Source: Alphaproteobacteria bacterium (GTDB lineage: Bacteria > Pseudomonadota > Alphaproteobacteria > Micropepsales > Micropepsaceae). From it: 41,397 bases of DNA. The notes under the pieces are model-generated. The model was not told the DNA's origin and ran no database searches. It worked only from the letters and a program-made list of their open reading frames with translations. This document shows positions 17,817-27,547 of the stretch, piece by piece. Positions within the stretch are counted from its first letter, which is position 1. Every line of letters begins with the position of its first letter. Location of the stretch: NCBI GenBank assembly GCA_017307355.1, contig JAFKFG010000033.1, positions 1 through 41,397 on the forward strand, read 5' to 3'. The position numbers and the translations under genes were made by a program.

Positions 17817-18920
17817 ATGCGTGCGATTGAACATTTTGAGCATACCGTAAGCTGGGCGCGCGCATATGAGCGGCATCTGTCGGCGATTTCGCTGGCGGGC
17901 GGTTTTGCCTTCGACAGTTACGCCTTCGGCCGCATCGACCGCCCGATGACGCAGGCCGTGTTCATCACCTATCTGATTCTTGCCGGCGCCATGATCGCGG
18001 TGCTTCATGCGCTGGAATCGCGGCCGGATGATCAACGGCCTTCCGAGCGCACGCGCACGATCCTGATTTTCGTTGCCCAGTTCGCGCTGGGCTGCCTGTT
18101 GTCGGGCTTTTGCGTGTTCTATATCCGCAGTGCTTCGATCGGGGCGTCCTGGCCATTCCTGCTCTGCATGGCCGGCATCTTCATCGGCAACGAATATCTG
18201 CGCCGCTATCACGCGCGGCTGGTCTTTTCCGCGCTGCTGTTTTTCTTCTCGCTCTATTCCTACGCGATCCTGCTGGTGCCGGTGGTGCTCGGGCGCATCG
18301 GAACGGTACCGTTCCTGATGTCGGGCGCCATCGCGGTGGTGGTGTTTTTCTTTTACCTGCAATCGCTCGCGGTTCTGGGCCATGATCGCTATCGCGTCGC
18401 GCGCATGCAGATCGCGGCCGGCATGGTCGGGATCACCGCCCTGATCAACGCCTTTTATTTCGCGCGAATACTCCCGCCGCTTCCCTTGGTGCTTTCGGAT
18501 GCGGGGATCTATCATTCGATCAAGCGGGACGGGCGCGACTATCAGGTCACGACGGAAGACGAACCGCCGCGCTGGCGGGCGCTGTTCGGGACCTTTCCCG
18601 TCGAGCATATCCAGCCGGGCGACAAGCTCTATCTGTACAGCGCCATCTTCGCTCCTTACCGGCTGACCGCCGACATCGTGCACAATTGGGAATGGCGCGA
18701 TCCCCGCGATGGAAACTGGGTGCCGCAACAGACCATCCGTTTCGCCATCCGGGGCGGGCGGGAGGACGGCTATCGGGCCTATTCCAGCAAGACTGCGCCC
18801 AGGCCGGGGCAATGGCGTGTGAATATCGCCACCGCCGAAGGACATGTGATCGGCCGGGTGCGCTTCTCCGTCGAGACCCAGGCAGTGCCGCCGGCGGTCA
18901 CACTCAAGACCCTGAAATGA
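17817..18920 (+). CDS. DUF2914 membrane protein
   Basis: 367 residues: six or so membrane helices between about residues 45 and 225, then a soluble domain from about 235 with RWRALFGTFPVEHIQPGDKLYLYS and HNWEWRD, typical of the DUF2914 domain, rich in beta strands and probably periplasmic. No function is established for the family. It follows wzi by 87 bases on the same strand and may be co-transcribed. No clear ribosome-binding site precedes ATG 17817. Role in envelope glycan assembly is only inferred from location. Confidence 0.8.
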   Translation: MRAIEHFEHTVSWARAYERHLSAISLAGGFAFDSYAFGRIDRPMTQAVFITYLILAGAMIAVLHALESRPDDQRPSERTRTILIFVAQFALGCLLSGFCVFYIRSASIGASWPFLLCMAGIFIGNEYLRRYHARLVFSALLFFFSLYSYAILLVPVVLGRIGTVPFLMSGAIAVVVFFFYLQSLAVLGHDRYRVARMQIAAGMVGITALINAFYFARILPPLPLVLSDAGIYHSIKRDGRDYQVTTEDEPPRWRALFGTFPVEHIQPGDKLYLYSAIFAPYRLTADIVHNWEWRDPRDGNWVPQQTIRFAIRGGREDGYRAYSSKTAPRPGQWRVNIATAEGHVIGRVRFSVETQAVPPAVTLKTLK

Positions 18921-18993
18921 CGCGTTGAGAGGGGTGGCTTGCGTCGGGCCGGATTTATCCCTAATTCACAGCACAGATTTGGGGTAGCTGGAA

Positions 18994-19908
18994 TTGTCCA
19001 CCAACAAGACCGTAATTTCTCATCTGCGCCGGCTTGAAGCCGAAAGCATCCATATCATGCGCGAGGTGGCGGCGGAATTCGCCAATCCGGTGATGCTCTA
19101 TTCCATCGGCAAGGATTCGTCGGTGATGCTGCATCTGGCGATGAAGGCCTTTTATCCGGCCAAGCCGCCTTTCCCGCTGATGCATGTGGATACGACCTGG
19201 AAATTCCGGGAGATGATCGAATTCCGCGACCAGACGGCAAAGCGGTTGGGGCTGGACCTGATCGTGCATATCAATCAGGACGGCGTGGCGCGCGGCATCA
19301 ATCCCTTCGATTCCGGTTCTTCGCTGCATACCCAGGTGATGAAGACCGAAAGCCTGAAGCAGGCGCTCGACCGCCATGGCTTCGATGCGGCGTTCGGCGG
19401 CGCGCGGCGGGACGAGGAAAAAAGCCGCGCCAAGGAGCGCATCTTTTCTTTCCGCGACCGCCACCATGGCTGGGATCCCAAGAACCAGCGGCCCGAGCTC
19501 TGGCGCGTCTACAATACCCGCATCAACAAGGGCGAAAGCATTCGCGTCTTTCCGTTGTCCAACTGGACCGAACTCGACATCTGGCAATATATCCTGGCCG
19601 AGAATATCCCCATCGTGCCGCTCTATTTCGCGGCCCGCCGTCCCGTGGTCGCGCGCGGCGGCACCCTGATCATGCGCGATGACGAGCGGATGAAGCTTCT
19701 GCCGGGCGAAGTACTGGAAGAAAAGCTGGTCCGTTTCCGCACGCTGGGTTGCTATCCGTTGACCGGCGCCATCGAAAGCAGTGCCGACACGCTGGAAGCG
19801 ATCGTGACGGAAATGTTCACCGCCCGCACCAGCGAGCGCCAGGGCCGGCTGATCGACGGCGACGAGAAAGCCTCGATGGAGAAAAAGAAGAAGGAAGGGT
19901 ATTTCTGA
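18994..19908 (+). CDS. cysD: Sulfate adenylyltransferase subunit 2
   Basis: 304 residues starting at TTG 18994, with GGGG about 15 bases upstream. The family block [16 protein letters not shown] is followed by the PP-loop-type [15 protein letters not shown] near residue 40, [15 protein letters not shown] near 131, and the C-terminal [12 protein letters not shown] and KKKKEGYF. CysD catalyses ATP plus sulfate to adenosine 5'-phosphosulfate together with the GTPase subunit encoded directly downstream. The two genes are one base apart. No cysH or cysI lies in the window. Confidence 0.97.
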   Translation: MSTNKTVISHLRRLEAESIHIMREVAAEFANPVMLYSIGKDSSVMLHLAMKAFYPAKPPFPLMHVDTTWKFREMIEFRDQTAKRLGLDLIVHINQDGVARGINPFDSGSSLHTQVMKTESLKQALDRHGFDAAFGGARRDEEKSRAKERIFSFRDRHHGWDPKNQRPELWRVYNTRINKGESIRVFPLSNWTELDIWQYILAENIPIVPLYFAARRPVVARGGTLIMRDDERMKLLPGEVLEEKLVRFRTLGCYPLTGAIESSADTLEAIVTEMFTARTSERQGRLIDGDEKASMEKKKKEGYF

Positions 19909-19909
19909 A

Positions 19910-21796
19910 ATGAATGCCTTGGCTTCCGATTTGAAGACGTTCCTTGCCGCGCAAGAGAAGAAATCTCTGCTGCGCTTTCTCACCTGCGGCAGCGTCGATG
20001 ACGGCAAGTCCACCCTGATCGGGCGGCTGCTCTACGACACCAAGCTGCTGTTCGAGGATACGCTGTCGGCGCTGGAGAAGGATTCCCGCAAATTCGGCAC
20101 CACGGGCGACGATATCGATTTCGCGCTTCTGGTGGATGGCCTGGAAGCGGAGCGGGAACAGGGCATCACCATCGATGTCGCCTATCGCTTCTTTGCCACC
20201 GACCGGCGCAAATTTATCGTCGCCGACACGCCGGGCCACGAACAATATACCCGCAACATGGCGACCGGGGCGTCGAATTCCGAGCTCGCCGTCATTCTGA
20301 TCGATGCGCGCAAGGGTGTCCTGGTCCAGACAAGGCGCCACGCCTATATCGCCTCTCTGCTGGGCATCCGCCACATCGTGCTGGCCGTGAACAAGATCGA
20401 CCTGGCGGATTATTCCCAAAGTGTTTTCGACCGGATCGCGGCGGATTTCGCATCCTTCGCGAAGGACCTGAACTTCGCCAGCCAGGTTACCATCCCGCTT
20501 TCGGCCCGCCATGGCGACAATGTGATCACCAGAAGCGCCCGCACGCCCTGGTATGAGGGCCCGGCCTTGCTCGACCATCTGGAAACGGTGGACGTCGATA
20601 CGGCATTGGCGGATAAACCGTTCCGGATGCCGGTCCAATGGGTGAACCGCCCCAATCTGGATTTTCGCGGCTTCGCCGGCACCGTGGCCGGCGGGCGGAT
20701 CAAACCGGGTGACGCCATAGCGGTCGCAAAATCCGGCCGTACCTCCAAGGTGGTGCGCATCGTCACTCAAGATGGCGACAGGCCCGAAGCGGTAGCGGGC
20801 GATGCGGTGACCATCACCCTGGCGGATGAGGTCGATATCTCTCGCGGCGATGTCCTGTGCGGGCCGCAGACAAGGCCGGAACTGTCGGACCAGTTTGCGG
20901 CGCATCTTCTCTGGATGGCGGACGAGGAGCTGCTGCCGGGACGCCAATATCTTCTCAAGCTGGGCACCGCTTCCATTCCGGCCACGGTGTCCAGCCTGAA
21001 GCACAAAGTGGATATCGACACGCTGGGCCATCTTGCCGGCAAGACGCTGGCATTGAACGAGGTGGGCTACTGCAATTTCGCCTTGTCCCAGCCGCTGGCC
21101 TTCGATCCATATCGCGACAATCGCGATATGGGTGGTTTTATCCTGATCGACCGCTCCACCAACGCCACGGTGGGGGCGGGCATGATCGATTTCGGTCTTC
21201 GCCGCGCCACCAATGTTCATTGGCAGGCGCTCGACGTGAACAAGAGCGCCCGGGCCAGGATGAAGGGGCAAAAGCCCGCCATGCTGTGGTTCACGGGCCT
21301 ATCGGGGTCCGGAAAATCGACCATCGCCAATCTGGTGGAAAAGGCGCTGGCCGCGGAAGGCCGCCACACCTATCTGCTGGACGGCGACAATGTCCGCCAT
21401 GGCCTGAACCGCGATCTGGGCTTCACCGATGCCGACCGGGTGGAAAATATCCGCCGCGTCGGCGAAACCGCCAAGCTGTTCCTGGATGCCGGATTGATCG
21501 TGCTGGTGTCCTTCATTTCACCGTTCCGGTCCGAGCGCCGCATGGCGCGCGAACTGGTCGGCGCCGGCGAATTCATCGAGATTTTCGTGGATACGCCGCT
21601 GGACGTCTGCATGGCGCGCGATCCCAAGGGGCTTTACGGCAAGGCCCGCGCCGGCGCGATCAAGAATTTTACCGGCATCGACTCGCCTTATGAAGCACCG
21701 GAACGGGCGGAGTTGATCATCCGGACTGTCGAGGCGCCGCCGGAGGCGCAGGCCGAAGCCATCCTGCGGTATTTGCGCGAGGTCGGCTATATCTGA
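19910..21796 (+). CDS. cysNC: CysN-CysC fusion: ATP sulfurylase GTPase / APS kinase
   Basis: 628 residues. The N-terminal translation-factor-like GTPase has [15 protein letters not shown] near residue 27, [17 protein letters not shown], and NKID. The C-terminal APS kinase begins near 455 with a P-loop [14 protein letters not shown], then [15 protein letters not shown] and the SPFRSER motif. It stimulates APS synthesis and phosphorylates APS to PAPS, the donor for sulfotransferases and for CysH. Such fusions (NodQ type) are common in alphaproteobacteria. Next to polysaccharide genes this hints at a sulfated glycan, but no sulfotransferase was recognised, so simple assimilation is equally possible. 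It converges on the epimerase gene with a 12-base gap. Confidence 0.97.
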   Translation: MNALASDLKTFLAAQEKKSLLRFLTCGSVDDGKSTLIGRLLYDTKLLFEDTLSALEKDSRKFGTTGDDIDFALLVDGLEAEREQGITIDVAYRFFATDRRKFIVADTPGHEQYTRNMATGASNSELAVILIDARKGVLVQTRRHAYIASLLGIRHIVLAVNKIDLADYSQSVFDRIAADFASFAKDLNFASQVTIPLSARHGDNVITRSARTPWYEGPALLDHLETVDVDTALADKPFRMPVQWVNRPNLDFRGFAGTVAGGRIKPGDAIAVAKSGRTSKVVRIVTQDGDRPEAVAGDAVTITLADEVDISRGDVLCGPQTRPELSDQFAAHLLWMADEELLPGRQYLLKLGTASIPATVSSLKHKVDIDTLGHLAGKTLALNEVGYCNFALSQPLAFDPYRDNRDMGGFILIDRSTNATVGAGMIDFGLRRATNVHWQALDVNKSARARMKGQKPAMLWFTGLSGSGKSTIANLVEKALAAEGRHTYLLDGDNVRHGLNRDLGFTDADRVENIRRVGETAKLFLDAGLIVLVSFISPFRSERRMARELVGAGEFIEIFVDTPLDVCMARDPKGLYGKARAGAIKNFTGIDSPYEAPERAELIIRTVEAPPEAQAEAILRYLREVGYI

Positions 21797-21808
21797 GGCC
21801 GTTGCCGT

Positions 21809-22777
21809 CTAGGCGCCGTAAAAGTCCCGGTACCATTCGACGAATTTCGGGATTCCCACGGACATGGGCGTTTCGGGCGAAAAGCCCAATTCGCGTTGGC
21901 TGATCTCGATATCGGCATAGGTGGCCTGCACATCGCCCGGCTGCATCGGCTCCAGCTGGATGATCGCCTTTTTCTGCAACGCCTGTTCGATCGCGGCGAT
22001 GAAGTCCGTCAATTTTTCGGAACGATGATTTCCCAGATTGTAGATCTTGTGCGGCGGGGTCCCCGTGGCGGGGCGGTCGAGCGCCCGGAGCACGCCGTCC
22101 ACGATATCGTCGATATAAGTGAAATCGCGCCACATCTCGCCGCGATTGAAGACCTTGATGGGCTCGCCGGCGCTGATCGCGCGAGTGAAAAGCATCGGCG
22201 CCATGTCGGGGCGGCCCCAGGGACCGTAGACCGTGAAGAAGCGCAGCCCCGTGGACGGAATGCCATAGAGATGGGCATAGGTGTGGCCGATCAATTCATC
22301 GGCGCGCTTGGTGGCGGCATAGAGCGAGTTGGGCTGCTCGACCGGATCGCTCACGGAAAACGGCATTTTGGTATTGCCGCCATAGACCGAGGACGAGCTG
22401 GCATAGACGAAATGGCGAAGACCTGGGAGGGCACGGGCCGTTTCCAGCATCACCAGGTGCCCCATCACATTCGCCTGGACATAGGCGTAAGGATTGATCA
22501 GCGAATAGCGCACGCCCGGCTGCGCGGCCAGGTGCACGATGCCGGCGATGCCGGGAAATTCCTTGGCCAATGCCAGCATGGCGGCATGATCGGAAACGTC
22601 CAGCTTGCGGAAAGTGAAGCCGGGCGTGCCCGTCAACCGCGCCAGCCGCGCTTGCTTGAGCGCGACATCGTAATAGTCGTTGATGGTGTCCACCCCCAGC
22701 ACCACATCGTCGCGCGCCAGAAGCGCCTTCGCCACGTGCGACCCGATAAAACCGGCAGCGCCTGTGACCAGGATCAT
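21809..22777 (-). CDS. UDP-glucuronate 4-epimerase-like SDR
   Basis: About 322 residues. The NAD-binding loop is TGAAGFIGSHVAKALL at the N-terminus; NDYYDVALKQARLARL is the segment typical of UDP-glucuronate 4-epimerases of the LspL/Cap1J type. The catalytic SSSSVYGGN and YAATKRADE (YxxxK) follow, then TVYGPWGRPDMA. It should interconvert UDP-glucuronate and UDP-galacturonate, fitting its position directly after ugd. ATG 22777 is preferred to an upstream in-frame start at 22822, because the latter would overlap ugd by 35 bases and add residues before the first strand. Confidence 0.9.
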   Translation of the reverse strand: MILVTGAAGFIGSHVAKALLARDDVVLGVDTINDYYDVALKQARLARLTGTPGFTFRKLDVSDHAAMLALAKEFPGIAGIVHLAAQPGVRYSLINPYAYVQANVMGHLVMLETARALPGLRHFVYASSSSVYGGNTKMPFSVSDPVEQPNSLYAATKRADELIGHTYAHLYGIPSTGLRFFTVYGPWGRPDMAPMLFTRAISAGEPIKVFNRGEMWRDFTYIDDIVDGVLRALDRPATGTPPHKIYNLGNHRSEKLTDFIAAIEQALQKKAIIQLEPMQPGDVQATYADIEISQRELGFSPETPMSVGIPKFVEWYRDFYGA

Positions 22778-22787
22778 GTATGCGCGA

Positions 22788-24098
22788 TCACGTGCCGGCG
22801 TCGGCGCGGCCGACGCTGACATAGCGGAATCCGGCCTGGGCCATCTGGGCGGGGCGATAGATATTGCGCAGGTCCACCATCAGCGGCCTCTTCAACAGGG
22901 TTTTCACCTTGGTGAGATCCAGGGCCCGGAATTCGTTCCATTCGGTGAGAATAACCACGCCATCGGCGCCGTCCAGGGCCTGATAGGCGTTGTCGCAATA
23001 ATCCAGGGTCAAGTGCTTGGACGCTTCCTTATGGCCTTCCGGGTCATAGGCGCGGATGGTGGCGCCCGCCGCCTGCAGGTGCGGCACGATCACCAGGCTG
23101 GGGGAATCGCGCATATCGTCGGTGTTGGGCTTGAAGGTGAGGCCCAGCACGGCCACCGTCTTGCCTTTGACGCCCCCGAAAGCGGCTTCGATCTTCCTGG
23201 CCATCTCGACCTTGCGGGCGTCATTGACGGCGACCACCGCTTCGACGATCTGCGACGGCGCGCCCATGTCGCGGGCGGTCTTGACCAGGGCCAGCGTGTC
23301 CTTGGGAAAGCAGGAGCCGCCGAAGCCGGGACCGGCATGCAGGAATTTGCCGCCGATGCGACCGTCCAGGCCGATGCCGCGGGCGACATCCTGGACGTCG
23401 CCGCCCACTTTCTCGCACAGGGTCGCCATTTCGTTGATGAAGGTGATCTTGGTGGCGAGAAAAGCGTTGGCCGCATATTTGATCAGCTCGCTGGTTTCGC
23501 GGCTGGTGAACACGATCGGCGTTTCGTTGATGTAGAGCGGGCGATAGACTTCCCGCATCACGTCACGCGCCTTGTCCGTGTCGCAGCCCACCACCACGCG
23601 GTCGGGGCGGCGGAAATCCTCGATCGCGGAGCCTTCGCGCAGGAATTCCGGGTTGGACGCCATGTCGAATTCCGCTTTGGGATTGCCCTTGCGGATGATC
23701 TCTTCGACTTTGCGGCTGGTGCCGACGGGAACCGTCGATTTGGTCACCACCACCGCATAATTGGTCAGGGACGCGGCAATCTCTTCCGCGGCGGCGAAGA
23801 CATAGGTGAGGTCGGCATGGCCATCACCGCGGCGGCTGGGGGTGCCCACGGCAATGAACACGGCGCTGGCGCCTTTGACGGCGGCGGCGATATCGGTCTC
23901 GAAGGACAGGCGGCCCGCCTTGACGTTGGCGGCCACCACTTCGTCCAATCCCGGCTCGAAGATGGGAATGCCGCCGGCCCTGAGGCTGGCGACCTTGCCG
24001 GCATCCTTGTCCACGCAGACGACCTCATGGCCGAATTCAGACAGGCAAGCGCCTGAAACCAGCCCGACATAGCCTGTGCCAATCATCGCAATGCGCAT
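22788..24098 (-). CDS. ugd: UDP-glucose 6-dehydrogenase
   Basis: 436 residues. N-terminal Rossmann MIGTGYVGLVSGACLSEFGH, then VGTPSRRGDGHADLT, SNPEFLREGSAI, and the catalytic GPGFGGSCFPKDT with nucleophilic Cys263; C-terminal GLTFKPNTDDMRDSP. Oxidises UDP-glucose (from GalU) to UDP-glucuronate using two NAD. The ATG at 24098 is preceded by GAGGGAT. The epimerase gene follows 10 bases later, so both form one minus-strand operon giving acidic sugar nucleotides. Divergent from pseB across a 384-base intergenic region. Confidence 0.97.
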   Translation of the reverse strand: MRIAMIGTGYVGLVSGACLSEFGHEVVCVDKDAGKVASLRAGGIPIFEPGLDEVVAANVKAGRLSFETDIAAAVKGASAVFIAVGTPSRRGDGHADLTYVFAAAEEIAASLTNYAVVVTKSTVPVGTSRKVEEIIRKGNPKAEFDMASNPEFLREGSAIEDFRRPDRVVVGCDTDKARDVMREVYRPLYINETPIVFTSRETSELIKYAANAFLATKITFINEMATLCEKVGGDVQDVARGIGLDGRIGGKFLHAGPGFGGSCFPKDTLALVKTARDMGAPSQIVEAVVAVNDARKVEMARKIEAAFGGVKGKTVAVLGLTFKPNTDDMRDSPSLVIVPHLQAAGATIRAYDPEGHKEASKHLTLDYCDNAYQALDGADGVVILTEWNEFRALDLTKVKTLLKRPLMVDLRNIYRPAQMAQAGFRYVSVGRADAGT

Positions 24099-24482
24099 GG
24101 AAATCCCTCGGAATTGGCGATCCTTCTGACCGGAAAAGCGTTAATTTTCAAGGCATAGCGGCGAATGTTCCGCGACAAAGCGCCAGTAAGGTTAGTGCCT
24201 GGATCGTGCGGCATGCCTCGATACCTCCGCCGGACAGCGATGGCGCGCCGCGTTGAAATCCCGCCGAGTATTTGATGACGGGCTTGTGACGGGACGGGCC
24301 GGTCCTGAATTGCGGCCGGCGGATGACGGTGGTTGCGGGATGCCGTCACGCGAGCTTTGCCCGGTTGCCGCTCCTAAGGAAATTTACCGCCGGTTAGGAA
24401 TTCGGCCGTTGGCCAGCCGTTATGCTCAAGACGAGGTTAACCATTATCCGCAAGACTGGGCCTGATCAAACAGGAAGTCTTC
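24099..24482. other. Divergent intergenic region between ugd and pseB
   Basis: 384 bases with no supportable gene. It must hold both promoters. The only motif I recognise is TTAACCAT at 24437-24444, reported as its own entry. No clear -35/-10 pair, terminator or riboswitch-like fold was found. Confidence 0.5.
24437..24444 (+). promoter_or_regulatory. CtrA half-site-like TTAACCAT upstream of pseB
   Basis: TTAACCAT lies 38 bases upstream of the pseB ATG. It equals the half-site of the alphaproteobacterial cell-cycle regulator CtrA, which controls flagellar genes in Caulobacter. An 8-base match can occur by chance, and the window does not contain ctrA itself. Confidence 0.3.
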
Positions 24483-25574
24483 ATGAGCCCATCCGCTCTC
24501 GCCGTTGCACCGGCATCCTCAACCCAGCCGGTCGAGGCGTCTTCACCCAGGTTGCGCGATTTCTCCCAGCCTTGGCTCGATCTCAACGACAAGACGGTTC
24601 TGGTGACCGGCGGCACCGGCTCGTTCGGCAAGCATTTCCTCAAGACGGTGATCGCCCGGTACAAGCCGCGCCGCCTGATCGTCTTCAGCCGCGACGAACT
24701 CAAGCAGTTCGAGATGGCGCAGGAATTTTCGGCCGAGAAATATCCCTTCATCCGCTATTTCATCGGCGATGTGCGCGACAAGGATCGCCTCGATCTGGCG
24801 CTGCGCGATGTGGATTATGTGGTTCACGCCGCCGCGATGAAGCAGGTGACGACGGCCGAATATAACCCCTTCGAATGCATCCGCACCAACGTGTTCGGCG
24901 CGGAGAATGTGGTGAGCGCGTGCCTGCGCCGCGGCGTCAAGCGGGTGGTGGCGCTTTCCACCGACAAGGCCGCCAACCCGGTCAATCTTTATGGCGCCTC
25001 CAAGCTGGCATCCGACAAGATTTTCGTGGCCGCCAACAATTTGGCGGGTGCCGACGGTCCCCGTTTCTCGGTGGTGCGCTACGGCAATGTGTTCGGCTCG
25101 CGCGGCTCGGTGGTGCCTTTCTTCAAGAAACTGGCCGATGACGGCGCGGAAAGCCTGCCCATCACCGATGCCCGCATGACCCGCTTCTGGATCACGCTCA
25201 CCCAGGGCGTTAATTTCGTGCTCTCCAGCATGGAGATGATGCGGGGCGGCGAGATCTATGTGCCCAAGATCGCGTCCTCCACCATTCCCCAGCTTGCGAG
25301 CCTGGTCAGCCCGCAACTGAAGCAGCATGTCATCGGCATCCGCCCGGGCGAAAAGCTGCACGAAACCATGATCCCCGCCGACGACGCGCACTGCACCGTC
25401 GAACTGGAAGATCGCTATGTGATCCTGCAAAGCTTCGCCACCGCGATGCGCGATGCCTATATGCATCGCGGTGCCAAGCCGGTCGCGGAAGGCTTCAGCT
25501 ATTCCAGCGACACCAATCCCGAACGGCTGGACGCCGCTGGACTGCAGACGCTGCTGCAGATGTCCTATGCCTGA
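24483..25574 (+). CDS. pseB: UDP-GlcNAc 4,6-dehydratase (inverting)
   Basis: 363 residues. About 33 variable residues precede LNDKTVLVTGGTGSFGKHFL, the NADP-binding loop. Then SRDELKQFEMAQEF, GDVRDKDRL, VHAAAMKQV and YGASKLASDKIF (YxxxK), the PseB/FlmA signature set, and RPGEKLHE near the C-terminus. It converts UDP-GlcNAc to UDP-2-acetamido-2,6-dideoxy-beta-L-arabino-hexos-4-ulose, the first step to pseudaminic acid or related flagellin sugars. The ATG has AGGAAG upstream. The long N-terminal extension is unusual; the conserved fold starts near residue 34, so a later start is conceivable. Overlaps pseC by eight bases. Confidence 0.95.
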   Translation: MSPSALAVAPASSTQPVEASSPRLRDFSQPWLDLNDKTVLVTGGTGSFGKHFLKTVIARYKPRRLIVFSRDELKQFEMAQEFSAEKYPFIRYFIGDVRDKDRLDLALRDVDYVVHAAAMKQVTTAEYNPFECIRTNVFGAENVVSACLRRGVKRVVALSTDKAANPVNLYGASKLASDKIFVAANNLAGADGPRFSVVRYGNVFGSRGSVVPFFKKLADDGAESLPITDARMTRFWITLTQGVNFVLSSMEMMRGGEIYVPKIASSTIPQLASLVSPQLKQHVIGIRPGEKLHETMIPADDAHCTVELEDRYVILQSFATAMRDAYMHRGAKPVAEGFSYSSDTNPERLDAAGLQTLLQMSYA

Positions 25575-26727
25575 TCGCGAAATCCGGGGCGAGGCGGAAC
25601 CGGCTTTCCTGCCCTATGGCCGGCAGGAGATTGCTGACGTCGACATCAAGGCAGTGGTGGAAGCGTTGGTTTCCGGCTGGCTGACCACCGGCCCGCGCGT
25701 TTCGGAATTCGAACAGGCCTTTGCCGCCCATATCGGCGCGGGCGAGGGGGTCGCCGTCAATTCCGGCACTGCCGCCCTTCATTGCGCCATGCGCGCCATC
25801 GGGGTGGGTGCGGGCGACGACGTCATCGTGCCCGCCATTACCTTCGCGGCATCGGCCAACGCGGTGCTTTATGAAGGCGCCACGCCGGTATTCGCCGATA
25901 TCGAGCCCGATACGTTGCTGATCGACCCGGCTTCGGTGGCCGCGCGGATCACGCCCAAAACCCGCGCCATCGTGGCGGTGGATTATGCCGGGCAGCCTGC
26001 CGATTACGATGCGCTGGCGGCGCTGGCCAAGCCGCGCGGCATCCGGATTATCGCCGATGCCTGTCATGCGCCAGGCGCCGTCTACAAAGGCCGCGCCACG
26101 GGTACCCTGGCCGATATTTCCTGCTTCTCGTTTCATCCGGTCAAGCATCTCACCACTTGCGAAGGCGGGATGGCCGTCACGGACGATGCCGGCATGGCCG
26201 CCCATATGCGCCGGTTCCGCAATCACGGCATCGGCAGCGATCATCGCTCGCGCGAGGCCGCGGGCGCGCATGCCTATGACATGGCCGAGCTGGGGTTCAA
26301 TTACCGGCTTCCCGACGTGCAATGCGCGCTGGGATTGGCACAGTTGAAGCGCCTTTCGGGCTGGGTCGAAGCGCGGCAGCGGATTGCCCGCCTTTATGAC
26401 GATGCGCTGGCGAGCCTGGCCGAAGCGGTTCCCCTGAAAACCCATTCCGACCGGACCAACGCCCATCACCTGTATGTGGTGCGGCTGATGGACGGCATCG
26501 ACCGGGATCGGGTATTTTCCCGCCTGCGTGCCGACGGCATCGGCGCCAATGTCCATTACGCGCCGGTCTATCTTCACTCGCATTATGCCAAGCTGGGCTA
26601 CAAGCCCGGCCTCTGCCCGGCCGCGGAAGCGGCGTCGCGCCAGATCATCACCTTGCCGATGTTCCCAGCGATGACGGAAGCCGATGTCCGCCGGGTGGTG
26701 GGCGCGCTTACCAGAGCGACGGCGTAA
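25567..26727 (+). CDS. pseC: UDP-4-keto sugar aminotransferase (PseC)
   Basis: 386 residues of the DegT/DnrJ/EryC1 PLP aminotransferase family. LPYGRQEIADVDIKAVVEAL and GWLTTGPRVSEFE at the N-terminus, VNSGTAALH for cofactor phosphate binding, DACHAPGA, and SFHPVKHLTTCEGG with the PLP lysine at about residue 193. The PseC name follows from the overlap with pseB; expected product is UDP-4-amino-4,6-dideoxy-N-acetyl-beta-L-altrosamine. ATG 25567 was chosen because it gives the normal N-terminus; longer in-frame starts run inside pseB. PseH, PseG, PseI and PseF are not in the window. Its last 20 bases overlap the end of the convergent aldo-keto reductase gene. Confidence 0.93.
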   Translation: MPDREIRGEAEPAFLPYGRQEIADVDIKAVVEALVSGWLTTGPRVSEFEQAFAAHIGAGEGVAVNSGTAALHCAMRAIGVGAGDDVIVPAITFAASANAVLYEGATPVFADIEPDTLLIDPASVAARITPKTRAIVAVDYAGQPADYDALAALAKPRGIRIIADACHAPGAVYKGRATGTLADISCFSFHPVKHLTTCEGGMAVTDDAGMAAHMRRFRNHGIGSDHRSREAAGAHAYDMAELGFNYRLPDVQCALGLAQLKRLSGWVEARQRIARLYDDALASLAEAVPLKTHSDRTNAHHLYVVRLMDGIDRDRVFSRLRADGIGANVHYAPVYLHSHYAKLGYKPGLCPAAEAASRQIITLPMFPAMTEADVRRVVGALTRATA

Positions 26728-27547
26728 GTATCACTTCGTCATTGAGCGCGAATTGAGCCCAGTCGAGATCGGGCAGAGGCGCGCGCGCCGCGCCGATGAT
26801 CTCGTCCAGTTCGGATGCGGACGTCACGCCGACCAGGCCGAACGCGATTTCCGGCCGCGACAGGACAAAGCCGAGCGCCGCCGCCAGGGGCGTGGCATCC
26901 GCATCGCGCAAGCGTGCCCGGATGCCGTCCAAGTGCGGCCCGGCATGGCGCAGCTTTTCCGGCAAATCGTTCAGGAACAGCAGCCCCTGCAGGAAGAGGG
27001 AGCGGGCATGAATTTCGACGCCCAGCTCTGTCAGGCGCGTCAGGGCGCCGTTCGCCAGCAAGCGCTGGTCCAGCAGGCTGAAAGGAAGCTGCATCACATC
27101 GGGCCGGAAGCGCGCCGCGAGTGCCGCCGGATCGTCGACCACATAAACAGAAATGCCGATCTTGCGGATGACACCGTCATCGCGCAGGCGGCGCAAAGCC
27201 GACCATAAGCCATCGCCGTCCGGCCCCAGAAGGTCAGCGGCAGCATGCACCAGCAAGGTATCGGCTTTGAGCGTGGCCGCGGATTGGCGCGCGCGCGCGA
27301 TCACCTGATCCAGTCCGTGTTTCAGGCCGATGGTCTTGGAGACGATCCGGAATGCGGCCGTATCCAGCTTTGCCAGCACGGCCTCGGCTTCGCCGTAATT
27401 GGCGGCGGTGTCGAGCAGAGGGATCCCCGCCTGCCTGGCCTTCGCCAATATTGCCGCGGCTTCGCCAGGGGATACCTGGCCATGGGTGTTGGATATGCCG
27501 TAGGGCTGGCCGAACTGCACCGTGCCCAGGCCCACCTTCTCAAGCAT
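26708..27547 (-). CDS. Aldo/keto reductase
   Basis: 279 residues of a TIM-barrel NAD(P)H oxidoreductase. The catalytic tetrad is visible: Asp46 and Tyr51 (LLDTAANYGEAE), Lys71 (VSKT) and His101 (LLVHAA). Late GLVGVTSASELDEI contacts the cofactor phosphate. Substrate unknown. Homologues occur in pseudaminate and legionaminate clusters, but here the gene belongs to the opposite-strand recG operon: its start overlaps the end of the FAD oxidoreductase gene by eight bases. Confidence 0.88.
   Translation of the reverse strand: MLEKVGLGTVQFGQPYGISNTHGQVSPGEAAAILAKARQAGIPLLDTAANYGEAEAVLAKLDTAAFRIVSKTIGLKHGLDQVIARARQSAATLKADTLLVHAAADLLGPDGDGLWSALRRLRDDGVIRKIGISVYVVDDPAALAARFRPDVMQLPFSLLDQRLLANGALTRLTELGVEIHARSLFLQGLLFLNDLPEKLRHAGPHLDGIRARLRDADATPLAAALGFVLSRPEIAFGLVGVTSASELDEIIGAARAPLPDLDWAQFALNDEVILTPSLW

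Noticed and set aside
18961..21271. Long open frames antisense to cysD and cysNC
   Set aside because: They lie fully opposite strongly recognised genes and have no family features; typical of high G+C DNA.
24543..26583. Minus-strand open frames opposite pseB and pseC
   Set aside because: Both plus-strand genes show full catalytic motifs; the antisense translations show none.
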